Origin: Erwinia typographi
Lineage (GTDB): Bacteria; Pseudomonadota; Gammaproteobacteria; Enterobacterales; Enterobacteriaceae
Length of the DNA stretch: 64,000 bases
Direction: 5' to 3'
NCBI RefSeq assembly: GCF_000773975.1
Contig: NZ_JRUQ01000004.1
Location: forward strand, 1 to 64,000
Part shown: positions 8,107-18,039 of the stretch, piece after piece
Layout of the letters: every line of letters begins with the position of its first letter
Position numbering within the stretch: position 1 is the first letter of the stretch
Made by a program: the position numbers and the translations under genes
The notes under the pieces: model-generated
The model's database searches: none
What the model was told of the DNA's origin: nothing
The model's input: the letters and a program-made list of their open reading frames with translations, nothing else

Positions 8107-9591
8107 TTAGTTCGCGTTATATTCCCGCTCAGCGGCGCTGAACCGCTGCTGAGCGGCGGCTGAAGGCTCGCGTCCCAGCAGGCTGACCACCACAATCGCC
8201 ACGCTGGCAAACAGGAAGCCAGGGATGATTTCGTACAGCCCCAGCCAGGCGTACTGTTTCCACACCAGCACCGTTGCCGCCCCGACGATCATCCCCACCA
8301 GCGCGCCGTTACGGGTCATGCGCTTCCAGATCAGGGAGAACAGCACTACCGGACCGAAAGCCGCGCCAAAGCCGGCCCAGGCGTAGCTTACCAGACCCAG
8401 CACCCGGTTATCCGGGTTAGCGGCCAGGGCAATGGCGATCGCCGCCACCAGCAGCACCATCAGGCGTCCTACCCACACCAGTTCACGCTGCGTCGCCTTC
8501 TTGCGCAGGAAGTTTTTATACAAATCTTCGGTCAGGGCGCTGGAGCATACCAGCAGCTGGCAGCTCAGCGTGGACATCACCGCCGCCAGGATGGCGGAGA
8601 GCAGAATCCCGGCAATCCACGGGTTGAACAGAATCCGCGCCAGCTCAATAAAGATGCGTTCGCTGTTTTCCGATACCCCGGTCGCCTGCTCAGGATTGTT
8701 TTCAAAGTAAGCAATTCCGAAGAAGCCAACGGCAACCGCACCGGCCAGGCAAAGAATCATCCAGATCATGCCAATGCGTCGCGCGCTGCGGATTGAGCGG
8801 TGGGAGTCGGCCGCCATAAAACGCGCCAGGATGTGCGGCTGGCCAAAATAGCCCAGCCCCCAGCCCAGCAGCGAGATAACGGCGACAAAGTTGAGATTTT
8901 TCAACATATCGATATTTTCGAGGCTTTTCGCCTGAATAACCTGTAGCGAATCGCTCAGGCCGCCGACGGAGAGGATCACTACCACCGGCGTCAGGATCAG
9001 CGCGAAGAACATCAGACTTGCCTGCACGGTGTCCGTCCAGCTTACCGCCAGGAACCCGCCGACAAAGGTATAGACAATGGTTGCCGCAGCACCGGCCCAC
9101 AGGGCGGTTTCATAGCTCATGCCGAAGGTGATTTCGAACAGGCGCGCGCCCGCCACGATGCCGGAAGCGCAATAAATAGTGAAGAACACCAGGATGATCA
9201 GCGCGGAGATGACCCGCAGTATTTTGCTGGTATCTTCAAAGCGGCTGGAGAAAAAGTCGGGCAGCGTCAACGCGTTGTCATGATGTTCGGTCTGCACGCG
9301 CAGACGCCCGGCAACAATTTTCCAGTTGAGCCAGGCACCAATCGTCAGGCCAATCGCAATCCAGCTTTCTGAAATACCGGAGAGGAAAATGGCCCCCGGC
9401 AGCCCCATCAGCAGCCAGCCGCTCATATCAGAAGCTCCCGCCGATAGCGCGGTCACCACGCTTCCCAGACTACGTCCGCCCAGAATATAGTCGTCAAAGT
9501 TTTTTGTAGACCGGTATGCAATAAAACCAATCAGCACCATGCCGAGGATATACACGCAAAAAGTCACCATCATTGGTGTGCTTATTGTCAT
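8107..9591 (-). CDS. putP: Sodium/proline symporter PutP
   Basis: 494 residues, SSS family, colinear with E. coli PutP (502) from MTISTPMMVTFCVYILG to the C-terminus, with about 13 transmembrane segments. Conserved stretches such as 'FDDYILGGRSLG' and 'GASDMSGWLLMGLPG' cover the Na+ and proline sites. It imports proline for catabolism by PutA. The ATG at 9591, behind GGAG, was chosen because the longer open frame (to 9762) adds 57 arginine-rich residues with no family counterpart. It is divergent from putA across a 421-bp control region. Confidence 0.95.
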   Translation of the reverse strand: MTISTPMMVTFCVYILGMVLIGFIAYRSTKNFDDYILGGRSLGSVVTALSAGASDMSGWLLMGLPGAIFLSGISESWIAIGLTIGAWLNWKIVAGRLRVQTEHHDNALTLPDFFSSRFEDTSKILRVISALIILVFFTIYCASGIVAGARLFEITFGMSYETALWAGAAATIVYTFVGGFLAVSWTDTVQASLMFFALILTPVVVILSVGGLSDSLQVIQAKSLENIDMLKNLNFVAVISLLGWGLGYFGQPHILARFMAADSHRSIRSARRIGMIWMILCLAGAVAVGFFGIAYFENNPEQATGVSENSERIFIELARILFNPWIAGILLSAILAAVMSTLSCQLLVCSSALTEDLYKNFLRKKATQRELVWVGRLMVLLVAAIAIALAANPDNRVLGLVSYAWAGFGAAFGPVVLFSLIWKRMTRNGALVGMIVGAATVLVWKQYAWLGLYEIIPGFLFASVAIVVVSLLGREPSAAAQQRFSAAEREYNAN

Positions 9592-9779
9592 TAAGATTCT
9601 CCACTTATTATTGTAAATGCGCCGCCGCCGGGTCTGTCTGGGTAACGCCGCTGGAACGTCGCGGCGACACCTCCCTGGCTCAGCGCGGGGTATCCTGCCG
9701 TAAACCGCTCTGGGGCACAAACGGTTTAACACAGTAGTTACACCAATTTCACCCTTCGTCACATCTCAGGCGTTAACAG

Positions 9780-9958
9780 GTTGCACTTGATCACAGTTTG
9801 TTCGGTTGCACCCTGACAAAAAACCTTACAAAGCCAGGAGTTATAAGCCATATCAACTCTGGCCGGATTTTTGCAGCAATATCCGTGCCGCTATTTAATA
9901 GCCGGTTTCAAACTCTGCAAACGAGGTCACATTTAACAAGGTTGCACTAAGTTGCAAC
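9780..9958. promoter_or_regulatory. put control region with PutA operator boxes
   Basis: The PutA recognition core GTTGCA occurs at 9780-9785, 9805-9810, 9941-9946 and 9951-9956, the last forming the palindrome GTTGCAAC (9951-9958). Two boxes lie on the putP side and two on the putA side. PutA is known to repress both genes in the absence of proline, and this clustering reproduces the enteric layout. Confidence 0.8.
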
Positions 9959-10012
9959 TTAAGTGATATTGCTTGCCACTCTCGTTATCCCTCTTTTAAG
10001 GAGTTTTCAGGC

Positions 10013-13000
10013 ATGGGCACTACCACTATGGGCGTCAAGCTGGATGAAGCTACGCGCGAGCGTATTAAGCTGGCGGCCGGGCAGATTGACCGCACTCCAC
10101 ACTGGCTGATCAAGCAGGCGATTTTTAACTACCTTGAACAGTTGGAAAACGGCCATGCCCTGCCTGAAATGCCCTCTCCGGCGCAGGTGCTGGACAATGA
10201 AGAGGCCCCGGCAGAAGAGCCGCGTCAGCCGTTCTTACAGTTTGCCGAGCACATTCTGCCGCAGTCGGTGACCCGCGCGGCAATCACCTCTGCATGGCGT
10301 CGCCCGGAGACGGAATCCGTGCCGATGCTGCTTGAACAGGCTCGCCTGCCGGCGGCGCTCGCTCAGCAGACCTATAGCCTGGCTCATCAGTTGGCGGAGA
10401 AGCTTCGGCACCAGAAAGGGGCAAGCGGGCGTGCCGGAATGGTGCAGGGCCTGCTGCAGGAGTTCTCCCTCTCCTCTCAGGAAGGCGTGGCGCTGATGTG
10501 CCTGGCTGAGGCGCTGCTGCGCATTCCTGATAAGCCGACCCGCGATGCGTTAATTCGCGACAAAATCAGCAACGGTAACTGGCATTCGCACCTTGGCCGC
10601 AGCCCTTCCCTGTTCGTTAACGCCGCCACCTGGGGACTGTTGTTTACCGGCCGCCTGGTCTCCACGCATAATGAAGCCAACCTCTCCCGCTCGCTGAACC
10701 GCATTATTGGTAAAAGCGGCGAGCCGCTGATCCGCAAGGGTGTGGACATGGCGATGCGCCTGATGGGCGAGCAGTTCGTGACCGGAGAAACCATCGCCGA
10801 AGCGCTGGCCAATGCCCGTAAGCTGGAAGAAAAAGGCTTCCGCTACTCTTACGATATGCTCGGCGAAGCCGCGCTGACCGCGCAGGATGCCAAAGCCTAT
10901 CTGCTCTCTTATCAGCAGGCTATCCAGGCTATTGGTAAAGCGTCAAACGGGCGCGGCATCTATGAAGGCCCCGGCATTTCCATCAAGCTCTCTGCCCTGC
11001 ATCCCCGCTACAGCCGCTCCCAGTACGAGCGCGTGATGAGCGAGCTGTACCCGATTCTGAAGTCGCTGACGCTGCTGGCCCGCTCTTACGACATCGGCAT
11101 TAATATTGATGCGGAAGAGGCCGACCGCCTGGAGCTGTCGCTGGATCTGCTGGAGAAACTCTGCTTTGAGCCGGAGCTGGAGGGCTGGAACGGCATTGGC
11201 TTTGTGATCCAGGCCTACCAGAAGCGCTGCCCGTTTGTGATTGACGCGCTGATTGATCTGGCCCAGCGCAGCCGTCGCCGCCTGATGATCCGTCTGGTGA
11301 AGGGAGCCTACTGGGACAGCGAGATCAAGCGTGCCCAGGTTGATGGCCTGGAGGGTTATCCCGTCTATACCCGCAAGGTCTATACCGATATCTCTTATCT
11401 GGCCTGCGCCCGCAAGCTGCTGGCGGTGCCGAACCTGATTTATCCGCAGTTCGCCACCCATAACGCGCACACGCTGGCGGCTATTTATCAGCTGGCTGGC
11501 AACAACTATTATCCCGGTCAGTATGAGTTCCAGTGCCTGCACGGAATGGGTGAACCGCTATACGAACAGGTGGTAGGCAAAGTGGCGGACGGCAAGTTGA
11601 ATCGTCCGTGCCGCATTTATGCGCCGGTCGGCACGCATGAAACCCTGCTGGCCTATCTCGTACGCCGCCTGCTGGAAAATGGCGCTAATACCTCTTTCGT
11701 CAACCGTATTGCGGACAACACCCTGGCGATAGAGGATCTGGTGGCCGATCCGGTTGAAGAAGTGGAAAAAATGGCCCGTACCGAAGGCGCAGTCGGTTTA
11801 CCTCACCCCAAAATTCCCCTGCCGCGCGAGCTGTATGGCGCTAAGCGTCAGAACTCCGCCGGGCTTGATCTTGCCAATGAGCACCGCCTGGCTTCACTCT
11901 CCAGCGCGCTGCTGAACAGCGCCATCCAGCCCTGGCAGGCAGGCCCGCTAATTGCGGGAGAGCTGGAAACGGGCGAGTCTCTGCCGGTGATCAACCCGGC
12001 GGAGCCAACCGATATTGTCGGCTACGTCCGCCACGCCAGCGAGGCCGAGGTCAGTTCTGCGCTGGACGCCGCCGTCAGCGCGGGCCCAATCTGGTTCGCC
12101 ACCCCACCGGAAGAGCGCGCAGCCATCCTGGAACGCGCGGCGGTCCTGATGGAAGGCCAGATGCAGCGCCTTTTGGGCGTGCTGGTACGTGAAGCGGGTA
12201 AAACATTCAGCAACGCCATTGCCGAAGTGCGAGAGGCTGTCGACTTCCTGCATTATTACGCGGGCCAGGTGCGCGACGATTTTGATAATGAAACGCATCG
12301 CCCTCTTGGCCCGCTGGTTTGCATCAGCCCGTGGAACTTCCCGCTGGCTATTTTTACCGGGCAGATTGCCGCCGCGCTTGCCGCTGGCAACAGTGTGCTG
12401 GCTAAGCCAGCCGAACAAACGCCGCTGGTGGCGGCCGAAGCCGTGGCGTTACTGCATGAAGCGGGCGTACCGACCGGCGCACTGCAACTGCTTCCCGGAC
12501 TGGGGGAAACGGTAGGCGCTCAGCTCACCGGCGACCCGCGCGTTCGCGGCGTGCTGTTTACCGGGTCGACCGCCGTCGCCACGTTGTTACAACGTAACCT
12601 TGCCGGACGTCTCGATCCGCAGGGCCGTCCGACGCCGCTGATTGCCGAAACCGGCGGCATGAATGCGATGATCGTCGACTCCTCCGCGCTGACCGAACAG
12701 GTGGTCATTGATATCGTCGCCTCCGCTTTCGACAGCGCCGGACAGCGATGTTCCGCACTGCGTCTGCTCTGCGTGCAGGAAGACGTGGCCGATCACACGC
12801 TAAAAATGCTGCGCGGCGCGATGGCTGAGTGCCGGATGGGCAACCCGGAACGCCTCTCTACCGATATTGGCCCGGTCATTGACGCGGAAGCTAAAGAGAA
12901 CATCGCGCGCCATATTCAGGCGATGCGCAGCAAGGGGATGGCCGTTTACCAGGCGGCCAACGTCTGCCGGGAAGACAGCAAAGAGTGGCAGAGCGGCACC

Positions 13001-13963
13001 TTTATTCAGCCGACGCTGATTGAGTTGGGCAGCGTTAGCGACCTTGATAAAGAAGTGTTTGGCCCGGTGCTGCATGTGGTGCGCTATTCACGCAGCGAGC
13101 TGCCGCAGCTGATTGAACAGATTAATGCCTCCGGTTATGGTCTGACGCTGGGCGTACACACCCGAATTGATGAGACCATCCATCAGGTAACCAGTCACGC
13201 GCACGTCGGTAACCTCTACGTCAACCGTAATATGGTGGGAGCCGTAGTTGGCGTTCAGCCGTTCGGGGGAGAAGGTCTTTCCGGTACGGGACCGAAAGCG
13301 GGCGGCCCGCTCTATCTCTATCGCCTGCTCTCACACCGTCCAGACGACGCGCTGCGTATCACGCTGGATCGCCAGGATGGCGACCACCCGGTGGATGCCG
13401 CTCTGCGTGCTGGTCTGCTGGCAGCCCATCAGGCGCTGACGTCATGGGCGAAAGAGAAGCCGGAGCTGGCGGCGTGCTGCACCCGCTTCGCTGAACTGAG
13501 CCAGGGCGGTACCGTGCGCCTGCTGCCCGGACCAACGGGCGAACGCAACACCTATGCTCTGCTGCCGCGAGCGCGCGTGCTGTGTCTGGCGGATAACGAG
13601 GACGATTCGCTGGTTCAGCTGGCGGCGGCAACGGCCGTCGGCAGCCGGGTGACGTGGAGTGATGATGAGCTGCACCGTAGGCTGCTGAAATCGCTGCCTG
13701 CTGAGGTACAGCAGCAAATCGACCTCAGCGCTCAGCCGCTTGCTGCTGGGGCAGAATTTGATGCGGTGATCTACCACGGTGACGCCGATCAGCTGCGCGC
13801 GGTGTGCGAAACGGTGGCCTCACGCGAGGGAGCGATTGTGTCCGTACAGGGTTTTGCCCGTGGCGAAACGAACCTGCTGCTGGAGCGCCTGCTAATCGAG
13901 CGTTCACTCAGCGTAAATACCGCCGCCGCGGGGGGGAATGCCAGCCTGATGACCATTGGCTGA
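10013..13963 (+). CDS. putA: Trifunctional proline utilisation protein PutA
   Basis: 1316 residues (E. coli 1320). The N-terminal ribbon-helix-helix DNA-binding domain (MGTTTMGVKLDEATRERIK, 1-47) is followed by the FAD-dependent proline dehydrogenase barrel (about 260-610, with 'RLMIRLVKGAYWDSE'). Next is the NAD-dependent glutamate-semialdehyde dehydrogenase (about 650-1130), with 'ISPWNFPLAIF', 'ETGGMNAMIVD' and the catalytic Cys in 'DSAGQRCSALR', and then a C-terminal lid domain. It oxidises proline to glutamate at the membrane when proline is present and represses putPA when it is not. AAGGAG precedes the ATG. No damage is seen. Confidence 0.97.
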   Translation: MGTTTMGVKLDEATRERIKLAAGQIDRTPHWLIKQAIFNYLEQLENGHALPEMPSPAQVLDNEEAPAEEPRQPFLQFAEHILPQSVTRAAITSAWRRPETESVPMLLEQARLPAALAQQTYSLAHQLAEKLRHQKGASGRAGMVQGLLQEFSLSSQEGVALMCLAEALLRIPDKPTRDALIRDKISNGNWHSHLGRSPSLFVNAATWGLLFTGRLVSTHNEANLSRSLNRIIGKSGEPLIRKGVDMAMRLMGEQFVTGETIAEALANARKLEEKGFRYSYDMLGEAALTAQDAKAYLLSYQQAIQAIGKASNGRGIYEGPGISIKLSALHPRYSRSQYERVMSELYPILKSLTLLARSYDIGINIDAEEADRLELSLDLLEKLCFEPELEGWNGIGFVIQAYQKRCPFVIDALIDLAQRSRRRLMIRLVKGAYWDSEIKRAQVDGLEGYPVYTRKVYTDISYLACARKLLAVPNLIYPQFATHNAHTLAAIYQLAGNNYYPGQYEFQCLHGMGEPLYEQVVGKVADGKLNRPCRIYAPVGTHETLLAYLVRRLLENGANTSFVNRIADNTLAIEDLVADPVEEVEKMARTEGAVGLPHPKIPLPRELYGAKRQNSAGLDLANEHRLASLSSALLNSAIQPWQAGPLIAGELETGESLPVINPAEPTDIVGYVRHASEAEVSSALDAAVSAGPIWFATPPEERAAILERAAVLMEGQMQRLLGVLVREAGKTFSNAIAEVREAVDFLHYYAGQVRDDFDNETHRPLGPLVCISPWNFPLAIFTGQIAAALAAGNSVLAKPAEQTPLVAAEAVALLHEAGVPTGALQLLPGLGETVGAQLTGDPRVRGVLFTGSTAVATLLQRNLAGRLDPQGRPTPLIAETGGMNAMIVDSSALTEQVVIDIVASAFDSAGQRCSALRLLCVQEDVADHTLKMLRGAMAECRMGNPERLSTDIGPVIDAEAKENIARHIQAMRSKGMAVYQAANVCREDSKEWQSGTFIQPTLIELGSVSDLDKEVFGPVLHVVRYSRSELPQLIEQINASGYGLTLGVHTRIDETIHQVTSHAHVGNLYVNRNMVGAVVGVQPFGGEGLSGTGPKAGGPLYLYRLLSHRPDDALRITLDRQDGDHPVDAALRAGLLAAHQALTSWAKEKPELAACCTRFAELSQGGTVRLLPGPTGERNTYALLPRARVLCLADNEDDSLVQLAAATAVGSRVTWSDDELHRRLLKSLPAEVQQQIDLSAQPLAAGAEFDAVIYHGDADQLRAVCETVASREGAIVSVQGFARGETNLLLERLLIERSLSVNTAAAGGNASLMTIG

Positions 13964-13975
13964 TCTTCACTACGG

Positions 13976-14002
13976 AAAAACAGGGCGAACGGATTCGCCC
14001 TG
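13976..14002 (-). terminator. Terminator of the SDR gene
   Basis: CAGGGCGAA/TTCGCCCTG stem (13981-13989 with 13994-14002) followed on the minus strand by TTTTT. It lies between the convergent putA and SDR genes and may also slow putA readthrough. Confidence 0.75.
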
Positions 14003-14009
14003 CGTCTGG

Positions 14010-14750
14010 TTACTGAGCCGCCATTTTAACCGCATCCGCGCCGGCAGGCGTCCGCATCGGCGCATCAGGGTTGTTCACCACCTCCCACACCGCTTCGGCA
14101 ACTTCCTCAGCCTGAGTCAGCTCGCCGTCGCTGGTCATGCCCGCAAAGCAGCGCTGTACGAACGCTTCGTAAGCCGCCGGAGTGGCCCCGCCCATCAACG
14201 CTCTCGCATTATCGCCAAAGCGGGTATCCGGCGCCCTGCCAGGCAGGACAAGGCACGCGCGCACGTTGAACTGTTGCAGCTCCAGCGCCAGCGATGTGGT
14301 AAAAGCTTCGACGGCGGCTTTGCTGGCGCTGTAAACCGAGAGCAGAGGCAACGGACGCCAGGTGACCATTGAGGTGACGTTAACGATCGTCCCGGCATTG
14401 CGCTCTCTGAATTGGGGAATGACGGCCTGGGTCACGGCGAAGGTGCCGAGCGTGTTGGTTTCGAACAGCTGGCGGGCCGACTCCATAGAGGTTCCCTCTA
14501 ACGGCGCCAACAGCCCAACGCCAGCATTATTGACCAGCACATCAATCGGGCCAGCGGCGTCCAGACACGCCCGGATACTTTGCGAGCTGGTGACGTCAAG
14601 CGGCAATAGCGTCAGATTTGCCGATTTGGGCAGAACAGTCTGGTCGGGATGACGCATCGTGGCAATAACCCGCCAGTCACGCTGTAAAAAAACTCGGGCA
14701 ATCTCGAGGCCAAAGCCAGATGAACAGCCGGTAATCAGAATGGTTTTCAT
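14010..14750 (-). CDS. Short-chain dehydrogenase/reductase
   Basis: 246 residues, classical SDR. The cofactor motif TGCSSGFG (7-14), an R at 33 in 'TMRHP' (suggesting NADP), NNAG (74-77), a Ser in 'VTSM' and the catalytic Y140-x3-K144 are all visible. The substrate is unknown. The ATG at 14750 follows AAGGA; the open frame extends further upstream but that part lacks SDR features. It is divergently paired with an AraC-type regulator, which probably controls it. Confidence 0.85.
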   Translation of the reverse strand: MKTILITGCSSGFGLEIARVFLQRDWRVIATMRHPDQTVLPKSANLTLLPLDVTSSQSIRACLDAAGPIDVLVNNAGVGLLAPLEGTSMESARQLFETNTLGTFAVTQAVIPQFRERNAGTIVNVTSMVTWRPLPLLSVYSASKAAVEAFTTSLALELQQFNVRACLVLPGRAPDTRFGDNARALMGGATPAAYEAFVQRCFAGMTSDGELTQAEEVAEAVWEVVNNPDAPMRTPAGADAVKMAAQ

Positions 14751-14802
14751 GGCAAATTCCTTCAGGTGTTGAGCAGAAGAGAAACAATAGGCGCTCGCCG
14801 AT

Positions 14803-14825
14803 GGACTTGCTAGAATCATAAGTCC
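14803..14825. promoter_or_regulatory. Inverted repeat between SDR and AraC genes
   Basis: GGACTT and AAGTCC, separated by 11 bases, lie in the 100-bp divergent promoter region. It is a candidate operator for the adjacent AraC-type regulator; the sequence gives no further proof. Confidence 0.35.
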
Positions 14826-14850
14826 GTTATTTATTCGCAGGAGTCCAGAT

Positions 14851-15765
14851 ATGATCGATCCGCTCGCAGAAATGGTTACCCTGCTTCAGCCCGGCGCACC
14901 GTTCTCGAAAGTGGTCAACGGCGCGGGACGCTGGCGCGTGCGGCGCAGCGATACCGGGCAGCCCTTTTACTGCCTGCTGCTGGAAGGCACCTGTCGGCTG
15001 AGCGTTGATGGCCTGGAGCCGGTGATCCTCCAGCAGGGAGATTTTGTGCTGATCCCGGCCGCCTTTGGTTTCGCCACCTCCAGCCTGGACGCGACGCCAG
15101 AGGATGACGTGGTTTCCTCACCGGTAAGGCTAAGCAACGGCGAATACGGCGTGGGCGATCGGCATCAGCCGGTCAATGTGGTCATGCTGGTTGGGCACTG
15201 CGTTTTTGGCTCGCCTGATGCCGCGCTGCTGGTTTCACTGCTGCCGCAGCTGGTACTGGTCAGCGGACAAAAACGCCTTTCCACGCTGGTGCAGCTAATC
15301 AGCGATGAGTCACGCGCCACACGTCCGGCGCGCGAGGTGATCCTGGAGCGCCTGCTGGAGGTGCTGCTGATTGAAGCGCTTCGCTCTACCTCAGGCACTT
15401 CCGCCTCGCCAGGTCTGGTGAGAGGAATTGCCGACGAGCGTCTGGCCGCCGCCCTGCGCAAGATGCACGAGCACCCTACCCGCAACTGGACGGTTGCGCA
15501 GCTGGCGAAGGAGGCGTCGCTCTCCCGCTCGACGTTTTTCGAGCGGTTCAGGGAGGCGGTTGGCATAGCGCCGATGGCCTATCTGCTTGCCTGGCGCATG
15601 GCGCTGGCTAAAAATCTGTTGAGCAGGCAGCAGGCCATTGCGCAGGTGGCAGAACGGGTTGGCTACAGCTCCGCCAGCGCATTCAGCGTCGCCTTTACGC
15701 GCTACGCTGGCGTATCGCCAGGGGCGTGGGTTCGTGAGGAAGGAACGGTGAAAACGGCACCGTAG
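14851..15765 (+). CDS. AraC family regulator with cupin sensor domain
   Basis: 304 residues. The N-terminal half (about 1-190) is the cupin sensor domain found in many SDR-linked AraC regulators. It begins 'PGAPFSKVVNGAGRW' and includes 'FYCLLLEGTCRLSVDG..PVILQQGDFVLIPA'. The C-terminal 100 residues hold the two helix-turn-helix units (RNWTVAQLAKEASLSRSTF and 'IAQVAERVGYSSASAFSVAF' followed by the P-G-W signature). Ribosome site AGGAG. Divergent from the SDR gene, which is the likely target; the inducer is unknown. Confidence 0.87.
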   Translation: MIDPLAEMVTLLQPGAPFSKVVNGAGRWRVRRSDTGQPFYCLLLEGTCRLSVDGLEPVILQQGDFVLIPAAFGFATSSLDATPEDDVVSSPVRLSNGEYGVGDRHQPVNVVMLVGHCVFGSPDAALLVSLLPQLVLVSGQKRLSTLVQLISDESRATRPAREVILERLLEVLLIEALRSTSGTSASPGLVRGIADERLAAALRKMHEHPTRNWTVAQLAKEASLSRSTFFERFREAVGIAPMAYLLAWRMALAKNLLSRQQAIAQVAERVGYSSASAFSVAFTRYAGVSPGAWVREEGTVKTAP

Positions 15766-15805
15766 CGCTACGCTGCCGCTCAGTGATGCACGATCTGGCG
15801 CAGAA

Positions 15806-16885
15806 TCAGCCCTGAAGGTTGAGCTTCATACGCAGCAGCTTAGGGTAAATAAACAGATTCTTGCCCACGCCCCGGTTGAGCAGCGTCCAGACCGCTACCG
15901 AGCAGCCCGCGCAAACGGCCACCATCGCAATCGGGAAGCCAACGGCCCACAGCAGTGAGAAGGCTTTGCTGGCAAACAGGTGGTGGCTGACGGCAAACAG
16001 AATCGCCGACATGCCGAAGAACTCAATAAAGATGCGGTGCAGTACGTAAATTTGCAGCGTATTTTTACCGATCCAGTTTAGCCAGCGCATACTGAACGCG
16101 TTATTAAGCGAGCGGCAAGCCGCGATACAGAACAGGATCGCGATAATGCACAGGAACAGACTGTGCGGCAGCCCAATGATCATATGTAAGCCCGCCAGAA
16201 CGCCGAGCGCTGCCCACGGAAGGACATTGCTTCGATGCCACTCGCTCCAGCGCATCATCGTGCTGCTGTAGAAGGCGCCAAACAGGAAGAAAATAAAATA
16301 TTGCGACAGGCTCTCGGGTCCCCAGCCGGGTATTATCTTACTAATTGCCGCATAGTTCAGCGCCACCGCGACCAGCATCATCAGCTTTTGTTGCTGGCGG
16401 AACAGTTTGGCAAAAACAAAGAACAGGCCCAGCGCATACAGATACCAGGAGGAGCTCATCGCCAGAAACATCAGCTTGATAAATTCCCACGGCGTGGCGG
16501 CCCAGGCCGCATTGACGTTATCCGAGAGGTGATCGCCCATAATTTCGCCCGAGACGCCGTTGATCATCAGCCACTGAATCAGTCCCCATAAAAAATAGAG
16601 ATAGAACAGGTTGGTCACACGGCTGGTGAAGACCTGTTTCCATGGCCGATTAACGATGGCATTGGCCGCCAGCAGACCGGAAACAAAGAAGAACGCGGGC
16701 ATTCTTAGCGGAGAGAGATAATCATTGAAGGCGACCCATAATCTCGCCGGGACGGCTCCCGCAGTCAAATGCGTGGTCATCTCAGCATAGCCAGGCAGCA
16801 CCACATGATATAAAACCACCAGCAAAATACAGGCGCCTTTCAGGCTGTTCACCCAGGCAATTTCTTTTCTGTCTGTCGTAGTCAC
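15806..16885 (-). CDS. Inner-membrane acyltransferase (Acyl_transf_3, YcfT-like)
   Basis: 359 residues, about ten transmembrane segments, acyltransferase-3 family. The N-terminus 'WVNSLKGACILLVVLYHVVLPGY' contains the catalytic His of this family (helix 1), and 'SPLRMPAFFFVSGLLA' is the conserved second motif. It resembles E. coli YcfT over its whole length. Such enzymes move acyl groups from cytoplasmic donors onto extracytoplasmic glycans or lipids; the acceptor is unknown. The start is a GTG at 16885 preceded by GGAG at 7 bases; no ATG fits better. The gene converges with the AraC gene. Confidence 0.8.
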   Translation of the reverse strand: MTTTDRKEIAWVNSLKGACILLVVLYHVVLPGYAEMTTHLTAGAVPARLWVAFNDYLSPLRMPAFFFVSGLLAANAIVNRPWKQVFTSRVTNLFYLYFLWGLIQWLMINGVSGEIMGDHLSDNVNAAWAATPWEFIKLMFLAMSSSWYLYALGLFFVFAKLFRQQQKLMMLVAVALNYAAISKIIPGWGPESLSQYFIFFLFGAFYSSTMMRWSEWHRSNVLPWAALGVLAGLHMIIGLPHSLFLCIIAILFCIAACRSLNNAFSMRWLNWIGKNTLQIYVLHRIFIEFFGMSAILFAVSHHLFASKAFSLLWAVGFPIAMVAVCAGCSVAVWTLLNRGVGKNLFIYPKLLRMKLNLQG

Positions 16886-17108
16886 GTTATTACTCCAGCT
16901 GTGTTCGTCATATTTTTATAAAAGCGTGGCAGCAAAACTTTCTGTTGCCGTGCATTATTTTATTATTATCCGCTACAGGGAAACGCAATAATTGAAATTC
17001 ATCAGGGCCATTTATTCCTGAGCCTGACCAGGATCGTCGGTTATTACTGACCGTATTAAAACCGGCAAAAATATTAATGAATTATTTACTTTTACCGCAG
17101 AGAAGGCC

Positions 17109-17195
17109 ATGAGGTTACTCCTAATTGGCCGGGTGACGCCGGGTATTATCAGTGTAATAAAAATAGTCAGAAAGGTTTTCTGGCGTTATTGGTAA
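17109..17195 (+). CDS. Possible 28-residue membrane-active peptide
   Basis: The 400-bp AT-rich gap 16886-17286 contains one tidy small frame. It starts ATG-AGG, is hydrophobic in its first half (MRLLLIG) and second third (GIISVIKIV), then basic-aromatic (RKVFWRYW). An AGAAGG sequence is close to the ATG, perhaps too close (2 bases). No family is recognised. The rest of the gap shows only the acyltransferase promoter region and the tcyN terminator hairpin. Confidence 0.25.
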   Translation: MRLLLIGRVTPGIISVIKIVRKVFWRYW

Positions 17196-17260
17196 GCCGT
17201 GACGGGAAATAATTAAGATTAACCTTAGCGGTATTCAGTCAGATGTGGTACGGGGAAATA

Positions 17261-17279
17261 TCGCCGGAATAACCGGCGA
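17261..17279 (-). terminator. Hairpin after tcyN
   Basis: TCGCCGG/CCGGCGA stem with a 5-base loop, 8 bases downstream of the tcyN stop. The following ATATTT is a poor T-tract. Confidence 0.45.
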
Positions 17280-17286
17280 CGGGCTA

Positions 17287-18039
17287 TCAATTATTCAGGA
17301 ACTTCTCCAGGAATTGGCGGGTACGCGGCTGCTGTGGATGGCTGAATAACGCTTTCGCCTCGCCCTGCTCGACAATTCTCCCCTGATCCATAAATATCGC
17401 CCTGTCCGCGACGTCACGGGCAAAACTCATCTCGTGGGTAACGATCACCAGCGTGCGCTTCTCTTCCGCCAGCGCGCGAATGGTGTTCAGCACTTCCCCC
17501 ACCAGCTCAGGGTCCAGCGCGGAGGTAGGCTCATCAAACAGAATCACCTCGGGGCGCATCGCCAGCGCGCGGGCAATGGCCACTCGCTGCTGCTGTCCGC
17601 CGGAAAGCCTGCGGGGATAACTCTCTTCCTTGCCGTGCAGGCCGACTTTTTCCAGCAGCTGACGGGCGCGAGCGATAGCTTCCGTCTTTGGCTCCCGTTT
17701 AACGATGGTCGGCCCCTCAATGATATTTTCCAACACCGAGCGGTGAGGAAACAGATTGAAGCTCTGGAAGACGAAGCCCACCTGCTGGCGCAGCTGGCGC
17801 ACTAACGCCTTCTGCTTGTGCATCCCGAGGGCGGCGTCAATCCTGATATTGCCCACCTGAATCGTACCGCTATCCGGCACTTCCAGCAGATTGATACTGC
17901 GCAGCAAGGTGGTTTTGCCGGAGCCGCTGGGGCCAATAATCGCCACCACTTCGCCCGGCTTCACTTCCAGATCGATGCCGTGCAGCACCGTCTGCCCATT
18001 AAACTGTTTCACCAGCTTACTGACTTCGATGGCGCTCAT
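17287..18039 (-). CDS. tcyN: L-cystine ABC transporter ATP-binding protein TcyN
   Basis: 250 residues, polar amino acid ABC ATPase, colinear with E. coli TcyN (YecC). Walker [11 protein letters not shown]-loop '[13 protein letters not shown]', signature [15 protein letters not shown], Walker B '[14 protein letters not shown]' and the H-loop '[10 protein letters not shown]' are all intact. It drives cystine (and probably diaminopimelate/djenkolate) uptake with TcyL and TcyJ. Its ATG overlaps the tcyL stop by 4 bases. Confidence 0.95.
   Translation of the reverse strand: MSAIEVSKLVKQFNGQTVLHGIDLEVKPGEVVAIIGPSGSGKTTLLRSINLLEVPDSGTIQVGNIRIDAALGMHKQKALVRQLRQQVGFVFQSFNLFPHRSVLENIIEGPTIVKREPKTEAIARARQLLEKVGLHGKEESYPRRLSGGQQQRVAIARALAMRPEVILFDEPTSALDPELVGEVLNTIRALAEEKRTLVIVTHEMSFARDVADRAIFMDQGRIVEQGEAKALFSHPQQPRTRQFLEKFLNN

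Noticed and set aside
10943..11542. 199-codon minus-strand frame within putA
   Set aside because: Antisense shadow of the conserved proline dehydrogenase domain.
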